Positions 43,687-53,250 of a stretch of DNA of 64,000 bases are shown here, piece after piece; position 1 is the stretch's first letter; every line of letters starts with the position of its first letter. Source of the stretch: AP-15 sp963785565 (GTDB taxonomy: Bacteria; Pseudomonadota; Alphaproteobacteria; ATCC43930; CGMCC-115725). Where the stretch lies: positions 1 to 64,000 of the forward strand of contig CAWAVV010000013.1 of NCBI GenBank assembly GCA_963785565.1. The letters run 5' to 3'. The notes under the pieces were generated by a model that was given only the letters and a program-made list of their open reading frames with translations, made no database searches and was not told the origin of the DNA. The translations under genes and the position numbers were made by a program.

Positions 43687-45521
43687 GCCGGCGCGGGCGG
43701 CCGGTAACGCCGGGTCCGCTGCGGCAGAAGGGCCGACTCAAGGACGAGTTGCGCGCGCTCCGCTCGCTCGCCCCCTATTTGTGGCCGCGTGAATCCGCCG
43801 CGTTGCGGGTGCGGGTTGTGCTCGCGGTCACCTTTCTGGTCGCCGGCCGGCTGGCCAACATCACCGTTCCGTTCCTCTATAAGCACGCGGTCGACATCCT
43901 GGCGCCGAGCAAGGCTGTCGTCGCCGTGCCGGTGGCGCTGATCATCGCCTACGGGTTCGCGCGGGTGATGTCGCAAGGCTTCAACGAGCTGCGCAACGCG
44001 GTTTTCGCCCCGGTCACCCAGCGCGCCGTGCGCCGGCTGTCATTGTCGGCGTTTCGCCATGTCCACGCGCTGGCGCTGCGCTTTCATCTGGAGCGCCGCA
44101 CCGGCGGGTTGGCGCGGGCGATCGAGCGCGGCACGGCCGGCATCGATTTCCTGCTGTCGTTCATGCTGTTCAATGTCATCCCGACGATCATCGAGATCTT
44201 TCTGGTGTCCGGGATCCTGTGGCGGCTCTACAACTGGAAGTTCGCCGCCGTCACCTTCACTACGATCCTGCTCTATATCGGCTTTACGTTTTTGGTGACC
44301 GATTGGCGGGTGCGCTTTCGCCGCGACATGAACGAGCGCAACAGCGAGGCCAATACCAAGGCGATCGACAGTCTGCTGAATTTCGAAACGGTCAAATATT
44401 TCGCCAATGAGGAGCACGAGGCCCGCCGCTACGACGCCGCTCTACGCGGTTATGAGCAGGCCGCGGTCAAGAGCGAGACCACCCTGTCGATGCTCAATAT
44501 CGGCCAGGGTATGATCATCGGCGTCGGCCTCGTCGGAGTCATGATCCTCGCCGCGCAGGGCGTGGCCGCGAAGGCGATGACGGTCGGCGATTTCGTCTTG
44601 GTTAACGCCTATCTGATCCAGCTCTACACCCCGCTCAGCTTCCTCGGTGTGGTCTACCGCAACCTCAAGCAGTCTTTGACCGATCTCGAGCAGATGACGG
44701 AGCTGATGGCGGTCAGGCCCGAGATCGAGGATCGGCCGGCGGCGCCGGCGCTGCTGGTCGGGGCGGGCGCCCTCGCCTTTCGCCATGTCGATTTTCGCTA
44801 CGACGTTCGGCGGCCGATCCTGTCCGATGTCGATTTCCGGGTGGCTCCCGGCACTACGGTGGCGATCGTCGGCCCGACCGGCGCCGGAAAATCGACGATC
44901 GCGCGTCTGCTGTTTCGCTTTTGGGACGTCGATGCCGGCGCGATCGAGATCGATCGCCAAGACATTCGGGAAGTGACCCAGGACAGCCTCAGGCGCGCGA
45001 TCGGCGTGGTGCCGCAGGACACGGTGCTGTTCAACGACACGATCTACTACAACATCGCCTATGGCCGGCCGGGAGCGCCGCGCGAAGCGGTCGAAGAGGC
45101 GGCCCGCCTCGCCCGCATCCATGATTTCGTCGCGGGGTTGCCGGACGGCTATCAGACAATGGTCGGCGAGCGCGGCCTCAAACTGTCGGGCGGCGAGAAG
45201 CAGCGGGTGGCGATCGCAAGGGTCATCCTGAAGGCGCCGAAAATCATGGTGTTCGACGAGGCGACCTCGGCCCTCGACACCAAGACCGAGCGCGAGATCC
45301 AGGCAAGCCTCTCCGAGGTGTCGGCCGAACGCACGACGCTCGTCATCGCGCACAGGCTGTCGACGGTGGTCGACGCCGACGAGATCCTGGTGCTCGACCG
45401 CGGGCGGATCGTCGAGCGTGGCGATCACCGCGAGCTGTTGCGGCATCAGGGCGCCTATGCGGCGATGTGGGCGCGCCAGCAGGAGGCGGCGCGGCGCGAG
45501 GCGGCGCTGGCCGCGGAGTGA
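43683..45521 (+). CDS. Atm1/HMT1-type ABC exporter (fused permease and ATPase)
   Basis: 612 residues. N-terminal six-helix domain, then a nucleotide-binding domain with Walker A GPTGAGKST, signature LSGGEKQRVAIAR, Walker B IMVFDEATSALD and switch His in IAHRLST. The segment NSEANTKAIDSLLNFETVKYFANE is diagnostic of the Atm1 group, which exports glutathione-linked sulfur or metal species and supports Fe-S or metal homeostasis. Start ATG 43683 overlaps the MFS stop, and its own stop overlaps the MeaB GTG. Confidence 0.92.
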   Translation: MSRRGRPVTPGPLRQKGRLKDELRALRSLAPYLWPRESAALRVRVVLAVTFLVAGRLANITVPFLYKHAVDILAPSKAVVAVPVALIIAYGFARVMSQGFNELRNAVFAPVTQRAVRRLSLSAFRHVHALALRFHLERRTGGLARAIERGTAGIDFLLSFMLFNVIPTIIEIFLVSGILWRLYNWKFAAVTFTTILLYIGFTFLVTDWRVRFRRDMNERNSEANTKAIDSLLNFETVKYFANEEHEARRYDAALRGYEQAAVKSETTLSMLNIGQGMIIGVGLVGVMILAAQGVAAKAMTVGDFVLVNAYLIQLYTPLSFLGVVYRNLKQSLTDLEQMTELMAVRPEIEDRPAAPALLVGAGALAFRHVDFRYDVRRPILSDVDFRVAPGTTVAIVGPTGAGKSTIARLLFRFWDVDAGAIEIDRQDIREVTQDSLRRAIGVVPQDTVLFNDTIYYNIAYGRPGAPREAVEEAARLARIHDFVAGLPDGYQTMVGERGLKLSGGEKQRVAIARVILKAPKIMVFDEATSALDTKTEREIQASLSEVSAERTTLVIAHRLSTVVDADEILVLDRGRIVERGDHRELLRHQGAYAAMWARQQEAARREAALAAE

Positions 45522-46600
45522 CGGCGGCGCTGATCGCGGCTCTGCGCAACGGCGATCGGCGCGCGCTCGCCCAGGCGATTACCCTCGTCGAATCGACCCG
45601 GCCGGACCATCGGAGCGAAGCCGAGGAGCTTCTCGCTGCGATCCTGCCGCAAACCGGCGACAGTATTCGCATCGGCATATCGGGCCCGCCGGGCGCCGGG
45701 AAATCGACCTTTATCGAGCGCTTCGGCCTCGACGGCATCGCCCGCGGCCGGCGCATCGCGGTGCTCGCCGTCGACCCGGCGTCAAAACGCGGCGGCGGCG
45801 CGATCCTCGCCGACAAGACCCGCATGGCCGAACTGGGGCGAAGGCCCGAGGCCTTTATCCGGCCGTCTTCGGCTGGCGCCGGGCGCGGCGGCGTCGCGCG
45901 GCGGACCCGCGAGGCGATCCTGTTGTGCGAGGCGGCCGGGTTCGATGCGGTCATCGTCGAGACCGTCGGCGTCGGCCAGGCCGAGACCGCCGTCGCCGAG
46001 ATCGTCGACATGTTCGTGCTGATCCTGCCGCCGGCGGCGGGGGACGAATTGCAAGGGATCAAGCGCGGGGTCGTCGAGCTCGCCGATCTCGTCCTCGTCA
46101 ACAAGGCCGACGGCGACCTCGCCGAAGCGGCGCAGCGCACGGCCGCCGATTATGCGAGCGCGCTGCGGCTGATCCGGCCGCCACTGCCCGAATGGGCGGC
46201 GCCGGTGCGCGCAGTCTCGGCACTCGAAGGGATCGGCGTCGCCGAAACCTGGGACGATGTCGCGCGCTTTCGCGCAGCCCTCGAAGCTGCGGGCATCTGG
46301 TCGCAGCGCCGCCACGAACAGGCGAGAGCAGCGCTGTGGTCCGAAATCGACGACAGCCTCATCGAGCGCTTCCGCACCGCGCCCGCCGTGGCGCGCCGTC
46401 TAGCCGCGGTCGAACAAGCAGTGATCGCCGGCACGCAAACCCCAAGCGCCGCCGCCCGGGCCTTGCTCGCCGCCTTTCTCGGCAATAACTCTGCCGACAA
46501 GAATGGCGGATCAAAGGGAGGAGCAGGAACGGCGAGGTCCACGATCTCGCCGCTCACCGAGCGAGGCGGCCATACCAGCCCGCGTCTCGCTTGGCCATAA
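45518..46600 (+). CDS. meaB: MeaB/ArgK-type GTPase, methylmalonyl-CoA mutase chaperone
   Basis: 360 residues. G3E-type GTPase that guards adenosylcobalamin loading of methylmalonyl-CoA mutase. Walker A GISGPPGAGKSTFIER, VLAVDPASKRGGGAILADKTRM, VIVETVGVGQAET and LVLVNKADGD are clear. The usual SGTLGGVA stretch is changed to AGAGRGGVA. The final 40 residues (from GNNSADKNGG) lack family similarity and are probably read-through of a lost stop. GTG start overlaps the exporter stop. Its cobalamin link fits the nearby cbtAB genes. Confidence 0.87.
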   Translation: MTAALIAALRNGDRRALAQAITLVESTRPDHRSEAEELLAAILPQTGDSIRIGISGPPGAGKSTFIERFGLDGIARGRRIAVLAVDPASKRGGGAILADKTRMAELGRRPEAFIRPSSAGAGRGGVARRTREAILLCEAAGFDAVIVETVGVGQAETAVAEIVDMFVLILPPAAGDELQGIKRGVVELADLVLVNKADGDLAEAAQRTAADYASALRLIRPPLPEWAAPVRAVSALEGIGVAETWDDVARFRAALEAAGIWSQRRHEQARAALWSEIDDSLIERFRTAPAVARRLAAVEQAVIAGTQTPSAAARALLAAFLGNNSADKNGGSKGGAGTARSTISPLTERGGHTSPRLAWP

Positions 46601-46620
46601 TGCAACCTTGCTTACTCCGC

Positions 46621-48106
46621 TCAAAAATTGACTGTGACGCGGACCCCGAGGACCAGCGCGTTCTTCAACGGTGCGGCATTTTGCGCGGTCGGGATGCTGG
46701 CGCCGGGGTTGATCACATACTGCAGATCCGGCTGCACTTTGAGCCATGGCGTTAGTCGCGCCCGATAGGTAGCCTCGACAATCGGCTCGCCCTGGGCTAT
46801 AGGGCGTGCCCAAGCCGCGGTAATAAAGACGATCCTGGCTGAAATGGTCGCGCGGCGGCGCCGATCCCGGCATAGGTTAGAGCTAGACCTGCCTGGCATC
46901 GTGCGAACGGCCGGGAGTGGCCCCTTCCAGTTCAGCCCGCCTTCCACAAACAAATCGCTGACATTGCGATCATCGGGAGCGCGCATGATTTGCAGGAACA
47001 GCCGATACCCTGCGACCTTGGTATTCGGCTTATGCCACACCATCTGGTCAATGATCGCATAGACGGCGTGGTCGCCGAGTGCGTGCAGCAGCGAATGGCC
47101 GTTGCTTGCCGGATTGGCCAAGGACAAGCCGTCAGAGGCCGTGCAACGGGTCGGCAAACGGCCCGGTCGGCGAATCCACATGCCGAGCTTATAGGTGGCG
47201 GGCGGAGTCTGGCTCGCCAGAAAGCCGGCGAATATTACAGCTCGGTAAAGGAGAGCGTGTGATCGTTCAGCCGAAAGGCGGTGCCGTGACGGTCGCGTAA
47301 TTGCGGGTCGCCGGTGCCCGGCTGGCGCCGGGTTGCCGTTGTAAACCGCGCCCAGCAACGTAAACTCGCGCTCGGCGAAAAGTTGCCCGCGAACAAACGG
47401 CGTGGCCAACGGATAGTTCGGCCCTCCCGAGGGCAGATCGAGCGCCAGAATCGCCGGGAAACCCAAAGCTCGAATTGAGAAACAGGCCGGCATATTCGGT
47501 CGAGCATCAATCTCGTCATTTGCGCCTTCCTGGCCAAAGCGAAGCGCAGAATTTGCCGCCGAACAGCTGATGCTGGTCCTCGAACCACAAATCATAGAGC
47601 TTGGTGCTGGGTGTGGCTTCGATGTCGCTGATCAGTTGCAGAGCGCCGACGAGTTGCGGCGTCGGTCCGATGCCATGGATCTGAAAGCCGCTAGCGAAGA
47701 AATGGGCACCCTGCCAGTGCACCGTCGTACCGAGGTCGATGCACAGGCTTGCTGTCGTCAGGCCGTTATAGGTGGCGCCTCGCCTGAGGCCGCCCATCAC
47801 ATTGCCCCATACTTCGTCCTGTTCCTGCAGCCCAAAGGTAATCCCGTATTTCTCCAGGCCGGACCGCAACCCTGCCCAATCGCCGAGCAGCATATTCGGT
47901 GTGCACGGATCATTGATCGGACCAAGCCAAATCTGCGCGCACCCGACGGCGGGAGCACCGAGCGACACGGTCGCAGACGTCAGCAAAGCCCATATGGATC
48001 GATCAAAACGACGCCGGGTCGCGCCGCCGATAAATCGAGCAGCAAGGACGTCGAAGGGCTGGCCAGCGGCGGAGAGCGAGGCGACCAGGGAGTCCCCCCA
48101 TCTCAA
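46621..48106 (-). pseudogene. OprB-family carbohydrate porin, split by several frame changes
   Basis: Recognisable as an outer-membrane sugar-selective porin. NMLLGDWAGLRSGLEKYGITFGLQEQDEVWGN and LYDLWFEDQHQLFGGKF form the N-terminal half. AILALDLPSGGPNYPLATP, FTLLGAVYNGNPA and PDLQYVINPGA then VLGVRVTVNF form the C-terminal half. At least four frame changes lie between about 47550 and 47250: for example GLFLNSSFGFP and GDPQLRDRHGTAFRLNDHTLSFTEL appear in other frames. No stop-rich decay is visible within frames, so the damage is recent or an assembly artefact. No good start codon near 48106 (TTG only). Confidence 0.8.
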
Positions 48107-48136
48107 CAGCTGGTTCCCGATGGGCGAGTGGTCAAC

Positions 48137-48925
48137 TCAATACGTCGCTGTTTTGCTTCGCAACTGTCTCCGGGTCACAACCGCCCGCTCGGTCAGCGCG
48201 CCGAAAACCAAGCCGATAGTCGCCCACATTATTAGTTGGGCGCCCAGCGACGCGATCCTGAATTGCCACAGCACGGCCGCCGGGAATTCTGCAGGCACCT
48301 CGTTGATCGGCGGTAACGCCAGACCCACGACGATCACGACGATCAGATATGCCGCCGCGGCGGTCAGAAATGCGTTCCATGCGCCATGGCGAGGGAGAAG
48401 CCGGAGGCGCAGCATCCCCGCTGCAATCATCGCCGCGAGCGAGATCGCGATCATGCTGAAGTACAGCGCGGTGCGGATGCCGATCGTCGCCGGGTCGCCG
48501 ACCGAAGGCGGATTTGCCGGATATTTGAGGTTCGGGACAATATAGACCGCGATGAGACCGATAATGGCCAATACGGCCGACGTAGCCCGTGGCCCAAAAT
48601 CGCCCATGCGGCCATAGGCCAGCGCGAACGCCAGGGCAAACAGCCCGCCGAAGGCCACGTTGTAAATCATGACGCCGGTGAACAGGCCGATGCCTGCCTG
48701 GACCCGGCGGCTGACCAGTTCGGGCTCCGGCTCTTCCTTCGGCGCCGGCAGGCCCTTGGCGATCAAGGCTTGCGCCGCAGCCTGACCCTTGGCTTCGTCA
48801 AGCCGGGTTTCGAATGCAATGGCGCGATCGACCTGCGGCTCGCCAACGATCCTTAGAAAACTGAAAGAGAGTAGTCCCGCGACGATGCCGATCAGCATCC
48901 CGCGCAGCAACAGCGTCCCCGCCAT
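48137..48925 (-). CDS. cbtA: CbtA, predicted cobalt transporter membrane subunit
   Basis: 262 residues, about six transmembrane helices starting with TLLLRGMLIGIVAGLLSFSF. The family FLRIVGEPQVDRAI motif follows the first helix, with VSRRVQAGIGLFTG before the second. CbtA acts with the small CbtB, mostly under B12 control, as a predicted cobalt importer. The gene follows cbtB by 15 bp and shares its riboswitch-led transcript. Confidence 0.9.
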   Translation of the reverse strand: MAGTLLLRGMLIGIVAGLLSFSFLRIVGEPQVDRAIAFETRLDEAKGQAAAQALIAKGLPAPKEEPEPELVSRRVQAGIGLFTGVMIYNVAFGGLFALAFALAYGRMGDFGPRATSAVLAIIGLIAVYIVPNLKYPANPPSVGDPATIGIRTALYFSMIAISLAAMIAAGMLRLRLLPRHGAWNAFLTAAAAYLIVVIVVGLALPPINEVPAEFPAAVLWQFRIASLGAQLIMWATIGLVFGALTERAVVTRRQLRSKTATY

Positions 48926-48940
48926 GGCGCAGGCTTCCGC

Positions 48941-49150
48941 CTAATGGCAAGGGAAACCAAGCAGATGACGTCCGTCGTGCACAAACTCGTGCACATACAT
49001 TCCGGGGAAGATCGAGGTTGCACCTTCTTCGGCGCCAACGAAATAGACCGCCAGCAACAGAAGCAGGCCGCCCAGGATTGCCCAAGGCAGAACCTCCCGG
49101 ACCGGAATCGCGACTGGCCGGGCGGAGGGGACGAGGTTGGTGATGGTCAT
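48941..49150 (-). CDS. cbtB: CbtB, small His-containing cobalt transporter subunit
   Basis: 69 residues. One transmembrane helix (LPWAILGGLLLLLAVYFVG) and a His-rich C-terminus, YVHEFVHDGRHLLGFPCH, proposed to bind cobalt. The GGAG ribosome site lies close to ATG and directly downstream of a cobalamin riboswitch, so B12 should repress the cbtBA transcript. Confidence 0.92.
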   Translation of the reverse strand: MTITNLVPSARPVAIPVREVLPWAILGGLLLLLAVYFVGAEEGATSIFPGMYVHEFVHDGRHLLGFPCH

Positions 49151-49194
49151 TTCATCTCCTGGGAATTCGCGTCCCGCTAGAGGCCGGCCCGATC

Positions 49195-49289
49195 ACGAAG
49201 GGGGTCTGGCTCTCAGCCCAGTGCCTCAGCACACGAGCAGATTACAGTGGCGCGACCGCGCCGGGCTTTCACCGGCTTCCACACTTCGT
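49195..49289 (-). promoter_or_regulatory. Cobalamin riboswitch upstream of cbtBA
   Basis: Minus-strand sequence GAAGCCGGTGAAAGCCCGGCGC-GGTC-GCGCCACTGTAA contains the B12-box core GCCACTG (near 49245-49252), followed by the conserved GCCAGACCC near 49202-49210. The closing P1 stem pairs ACGAAG (49284-49289) with CTTCGT (49195-49200). AdoCbl or a related cobamide should bind it and shut off cbtBA. Confidence 0.92.
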
Positions 49290-49302
49290 CTCGACACCGT
49301 GG

Positions 49303-49332
49303 AGGATAGAGAGCGAGCTCGAACGGTGTCAA
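49303..49332 (-). promoter_or_regulatory. Promoter of the cbtBA riboswitch transcript
   Basis: TTGACA (complement of 49327-49332), an 18-bp spacer and TATCCT (49303-49308). It would start transcription about 7 bases before the riboswitch P1 stem. From here to 49502 no gene is seen. Confidence 0.5.
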
Positions 49333-49502
49333 GTACGGCGGCGCCATTGCCGGATGTCGCAATTATCGATACCGCTGATTTTCAGCAGGTTCATAATGAT
49401 TGGCGTGGGACAACAACACGTTGTTGAACCAGCGCCATCTCACCCGCGACGCTCTGCTCCGCTGCGCACCGCCGCGGGCCATAAGCCCCCAAATTCCCCA
49501 CC

Positions 49503-50991
49503 TTAGCTGCCGGTGCGAGCCCGCCGCCGCCTGGCGGCCATCATCTCAATACAGCGTCGGCAGGGCCAGGGCGGCATCGCGGCCGCACGGCGCCGGCCTT
49601 GCCGGGAAGCGGCCAGATCAATGCCCCAGCGCGCAAACACCTGCGCTACATACCGTGTCGACAACACCGCGACGAGCGCCCCGGCCATCAGGTCGCTCGG
49701 ATAATGTGCACCGACTACGACCCTGCTTCCGGCGACGATCGAGGCCGCCAAGACGTAGAACAGCAGATGCTGCGGCCACAGCCACCATAGGGCGCTGAAT
49801 AGGGCCACGATCGTGGCGGTGTGGCCCGACGGGAACGACCAGTGATCGGGGCGCCAGCCAAGCCAGGTAAATCCGTAGAGATCCGAGCGGAACAGCAACT
49901 TTGGGCGCAGCCGACCAAAGCCGATCTTCATAACGTCCACAACCAGACCCGACGCCGCGATCGAAGCAAACAGAAAGGCTGGAAGCGCCGATAGCGTTCG
50001 CATCGGCACGACGATCGGGCGCAACCGCGGCAATTCACCGCCCCAATGCAGCCCGGCAAAGGCCAGGGCAAAGAGGAGCAGCCAGCCCCAGGCCTCGCCG
50101 AGCCGCCCGATCAGGTCGAACAGGGCATGTAGATCAGCGTCACGCGCGTGCAGAAAAAGAGCGAGAGGCCGATCGACACTCTCGATCGAAACCACAATCA
50201 GGATCGTGGTGGCAACCGCCGCTGCGCCGAGACGCACGGCCGGCGACGTCCAGCTTTGGCCTCCGAACCGCCATGCCGCCGCGCCGCCGCGCCCGATCTC
50301 GCGATAAATGTGCAGCAGCGATGGCGCGGCGAGCCCGTCCCGCTCGACGATCCACCAGTAGAGCAACGCTGTCGTGCCGAAGACCAGCAGGCCGGCAAAG
50401 ACGACATCCGACAGAAAGTGCGCGCCCTGGGCGATGCGGACGAGCCCGACCACGCCGCCGAGCGCCAATGCCGCGCCAATACCTCGGCGGCGCGGTGGCC
50501 CCGGCTGCCAACAGGAAGGCAAAGGCGACCAGGGAAAAGCCGAGTGCGGCATGACCCGAAACAAAGGAGCAATTGCGCGCGCATTCGGCCGCCGGCAACG
50601 GGGCCGGAGTGAAATGGCGGGGCCCGCCGAACGCCTCGATCTGCACCGGCCGGGCGCGCCCCCAATGATCCTTCAACACGGTGTTGGCGAGAAGGCCCGG
50701 ACCGAGCGCGGTCGACAAAGCGATGAACAGCAGCGCCTTGCGGTCGAGCCGCCACAGCGGACGGCCGAGGAGAAAGAGCCAGATGGCCGCCCCGGCGGTA
50801 ATCAGAACGATGCTCCAGGCGACCCAGGGAACCACGCGATAGACCAGGATCACCGGCGGCCAATTCGCCAGCACGAACCCGCGTCCGCGACTGTAGAACA
50901 CGCTACTGACCAGCAGATCGAGCTGCGGCAGCAGCAAAAACAGCGCCAGCGCCGCCGCAAAGAGCGCGGCGTAGATCGCCACCCCCTTCAT
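49503..50991 (-). CDS. Two-domain PAP2-family phosphatase, one frameshift
   Basis: Membrane-bound acid phosphatase/lipid phosphatase. With one indel corrected near 50485 it makes a 495-residue protein carrying two complete PAP2 units. Domain 1 has KDHWGRARP, CSFVSGHAALG and RIAQGAHFLSDV. Domain 2 has KIGFGRLRP, SFPSGHTATI and SRVVVGAHYPSDL. The usual PAP2 protein has one unit of about 200-250 residues. Both lie in a mostly hydrophobic context with several spans. The ATG overlaps the stop of the ELM1-like gene (ATGA). Substrate may be a lipid phosphate; inference only. Confidence 0.82.
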
Positions 50992-51966
50992 GCGCGCTCC
51001 TTCTGATCGAACCGGCTCGCAACCAGCGCGCGCAATGCCGCGCCGGCGCGCGCCGTGTCGTCCGGCACCGGATAGGACCATTCTTCAATTCGGCCGGCAA
51101 ACGGGCGGGTAATGCCGGCGTTGCGCATGATCTGGTGAAAGCGGGCGAATTTGGCGTTGCCGCCGTCGAGGTCGAGGATGTGGATGGGTTTGCCGGTTGC
51201 CGCGGCCTCGCTGATCATCGACACCGAGTTCGGCCGTCACCAAAAAGGCGTCGGCGAGGGCGAGATAGGTGAAGTACGGATTTTCGCCGGCGCCGTCCCA
51301 GATTTTGGCGGGCACGCCTGCCAGGCGCTTTTGTAGCAGCGCCACCCCCTGGGCTCCAGTCCTCCGCGACGGCGTCACCAGGGCCGAGCCGCCGCGCTCT
51401 CGTAGAATCGCGGCGACACCGTCGGCGATTTCCTCGATGCGGCGGAGGGTCAGGCGGTAGGCCTTGTTACGGCCGCCGATCAATACGGCCAGGAACGGCC
51501 GCGGCATCGCGGCGAGCCCCGGAGAGCGTTCGCGCTCAGCCGCAAGCCTCGCTGGTGTCACCCGATGGACTGCGCCCCGCGTCACCACCACCCTTGGCCC
51601 GCGACGCTGGTCGTGCTCGGGCACGATTGAGAGGTCGAATTCGCTGCGGCCGATCCCGGGGTCCTGGATCTGCGCCGTGACAGTGCGCCCCCCGCTCGCG
51701 CGGCGGATCGCCAATGCCGGCATCGCCGTATTGCGCCCGCAAGCGATCACGAAATCGGGCCAGGGCGGCTCCAGGCGGGCGCCGGTACCCCCCGGCGCAT
51801 CAAGTGGCGCGGGCCACAGCAGCGGCGGCAGACAGGTCCATGGAAACCGGATCTCAAGTCGCTTTTCGACAAAAGCAAAGCCGGCGGCTTCGGCTAGGCC
51901 GACAGCCTGACTCGACATCCCCGCCTTGCCATCGTGCAATACCCAGCCGAACGGATCGAACCCCAT
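50988..51966 (-). CDS. ELM1-like (mitochondrial fission ELM1 family) protein, one frameshift
   Basis: About 325 residues after correcting a one-base change near 51230. The part up to LADAFLVTAE lies in one frame; the next begins DSVSMISEAAATGKPIHILDL. Seen motifs are WVLHDGKAGMSSQAVGLAEA at the N-terminus, DFVIACGRNTAMPALAIRR and VLIGGRNKAYRL, typical of the family, which has a glycosyltransferase-like GT-B appearance. Bacterial function is not established. Coupled to the PAP2 gene, so a role with membrane lipids or sugars is plausible. Confidence 0.78.
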
Positions 51967-52080
51967 GGGTGGGGTTTACGGAAATAGCGGGGCCCGGGCA
52001 AGGCGTGGTCGGCCACCGCAACAAAATTGCGCAGGCGATCAGCCTTTCCTATGATCCGCAAATCGGCGAAAGAGGATCGG

Positions 52081-52578
52081 ATGCGGCGGATAAAACTGGA
52101 CCGGATCGACCGCCGAATCTTGCGCAATCTGCAGGCGGACGGGCGCATGACCAATGTCGAGCTGTCCCGCCGCGCCGGCATCTCGGCGCCCCCCTGCCTG
52201 CGCCGGGTTCGCGCGCTCGAAGAAGCCGGGATCATCCGCGGCTATCATGCCGATCTGGCGCCCGAGGCGCTGGGCTATGGCGTGACTGTCTTTGCCCAAG
52301 TCGGGTTGGCGAGCCAGGCGGAAGCCGACCTCAAGGCTTTCGAGCAGCTGATCGCGGCCTGGCCAGAGGTGCGCGAAGCACACATGCTGACCGGAGAAGT
52401 GGACTTCCTTTTGAAGATCGTCGCCGTCGATTGGGATAGCTATCAACGGTTTCTGAGCGCCAAGCTGACCTCGGCGCCCAATGTCAGCCATGTAAAATCG
52501 GCGTTGACCCTGCGCGTATCAAAGGACGAGCCGGGCATCCCTATCGCGGACCAACCCCCCATTGTCGCCGAAATCTGA
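52081..52578 (+). CDS. Lrp/AsnC-family transcriptional regulator
   Basis: 165 residues. N-terminal HTH: LDRIDRRILRNLQADGRMTNVELSRRAGISAPPCLRRVRALEEAGII. C-terminal RAM domain: VTVFAQVGLASQAEADL and VREAHMLTGEVDFLLKIVAVDWDSY, where an amino-acid effector may bind. Start ATG 52081 has AGAGGA upstream; an in-frame ATG at 52051 would add ten residues. It stands alone, and a target cannot be read from the sequence. Confidence 0.9.
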   Translation: MRRIKLDRIDRRILRNLQADGRMTNVELSRRAGISAPPCLRRVRALEEAGIIRGYHADLAPEALGYGVTVFAQVGLASQAEADLKAFEQLIAAWPEVREAHMLTGEVDFLLKIVAVDWDSYQRFLSAKLTSAPNVSHVKSALTLRVSKDEPGIPIADQPPIVAEI

Positions 52579-52720
52579 CCAGCCGGCCACTCGACCGATG
52601 GCGGCGGCTGCAGCAATTCCTGAAGCTCGAATCGGCTGGAGGATTTGTGCTGTGGCTTGCCCCCGCCGTTGCTCTGATCGACTTTTTGTGCACGTCTTGC
52701 GAAGCGCAGTCGCGCGCCGG

Positions 52721-53194
52721 TCAGCCGAAATCGACGGTGACGACCTCGTAGGATTTGGCGCCGCGCGGGGTGGTGACCTCGACGCTGTCGCCCTTGCCCT
52801 TGCCGATAAGCGCACGCGCCAAGGGCGAGGTTACCGACAGGCGGCCGCGACTGATGTCAGCCTCGTCCTCGCCGACGATCAGAAAGGTTTGCTCCTCGTC
52901 GCTCTCCTCCTCGGCGAGCGTGACACGCGCGCCGAATTTGATCACCGAACCCGAAAGCTTGGAGACGTCGATCACCTCGGCGCGGGCGACCTTGTCTTCG
53001 AGCTCCATGACCCGGCCCTCGATAAAGCTCTGCCGGTCGCGGGCTGCATGATATTCGGCGTTCTCCGCAATATCTCCGTGCTCGCGAGCCTCGGCAATGG
53101 CGCGGATAATGGCCGGCCGCTCGACGGATTTCAGCTGCTTCAGCTCCTCGCGAAGGCGATTGTATCCATCGGCCGTCATCGGGATCTTGTTCAT
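52721..53194 (-). CDS. greA: Transcription elongation factor GreA
   Basis: 157 residues. GreA stimulates RNA polymerase to cleave backtracked transcripts. N-terminal coiled-coil (MTADGYNRLREELKQLKSVERPAIIRAI then AEAREHGDIAENAEYHAARDRQ) carries the acidic tip residues Asp and Glu in HGDIAENAEY. C-terminal FKBP-like domain: VKFGARVTLAEEES, SVTSPLARALIGKGKGDSVEV. ATG 53194 gives the standard length. Encoded just downstream of carB on the same strand, a frequent alphaproteobacterial order. Confidence 0.95.
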   Translation of the reverse strand: MNKIPMTADGYNRLREELKQLKSVERPAIIRAIAEAREHGDIAENAEYHAARDRQSFIEGRVMELEDKVARAEVIDVSKLSGSVIKFGARVTLAEEESDEEQTFLIVGEDEADISRGRLSVTSPLARALIGKGKGDSVEVTTPRGAKSYEVVTVDFG

Positions 53195-53250
53195 CGCGGA
53201 CAGGTGGGCATCTGTTAACGAAAGTGGCGGAACGTGCCGCCGCGAGGGCA

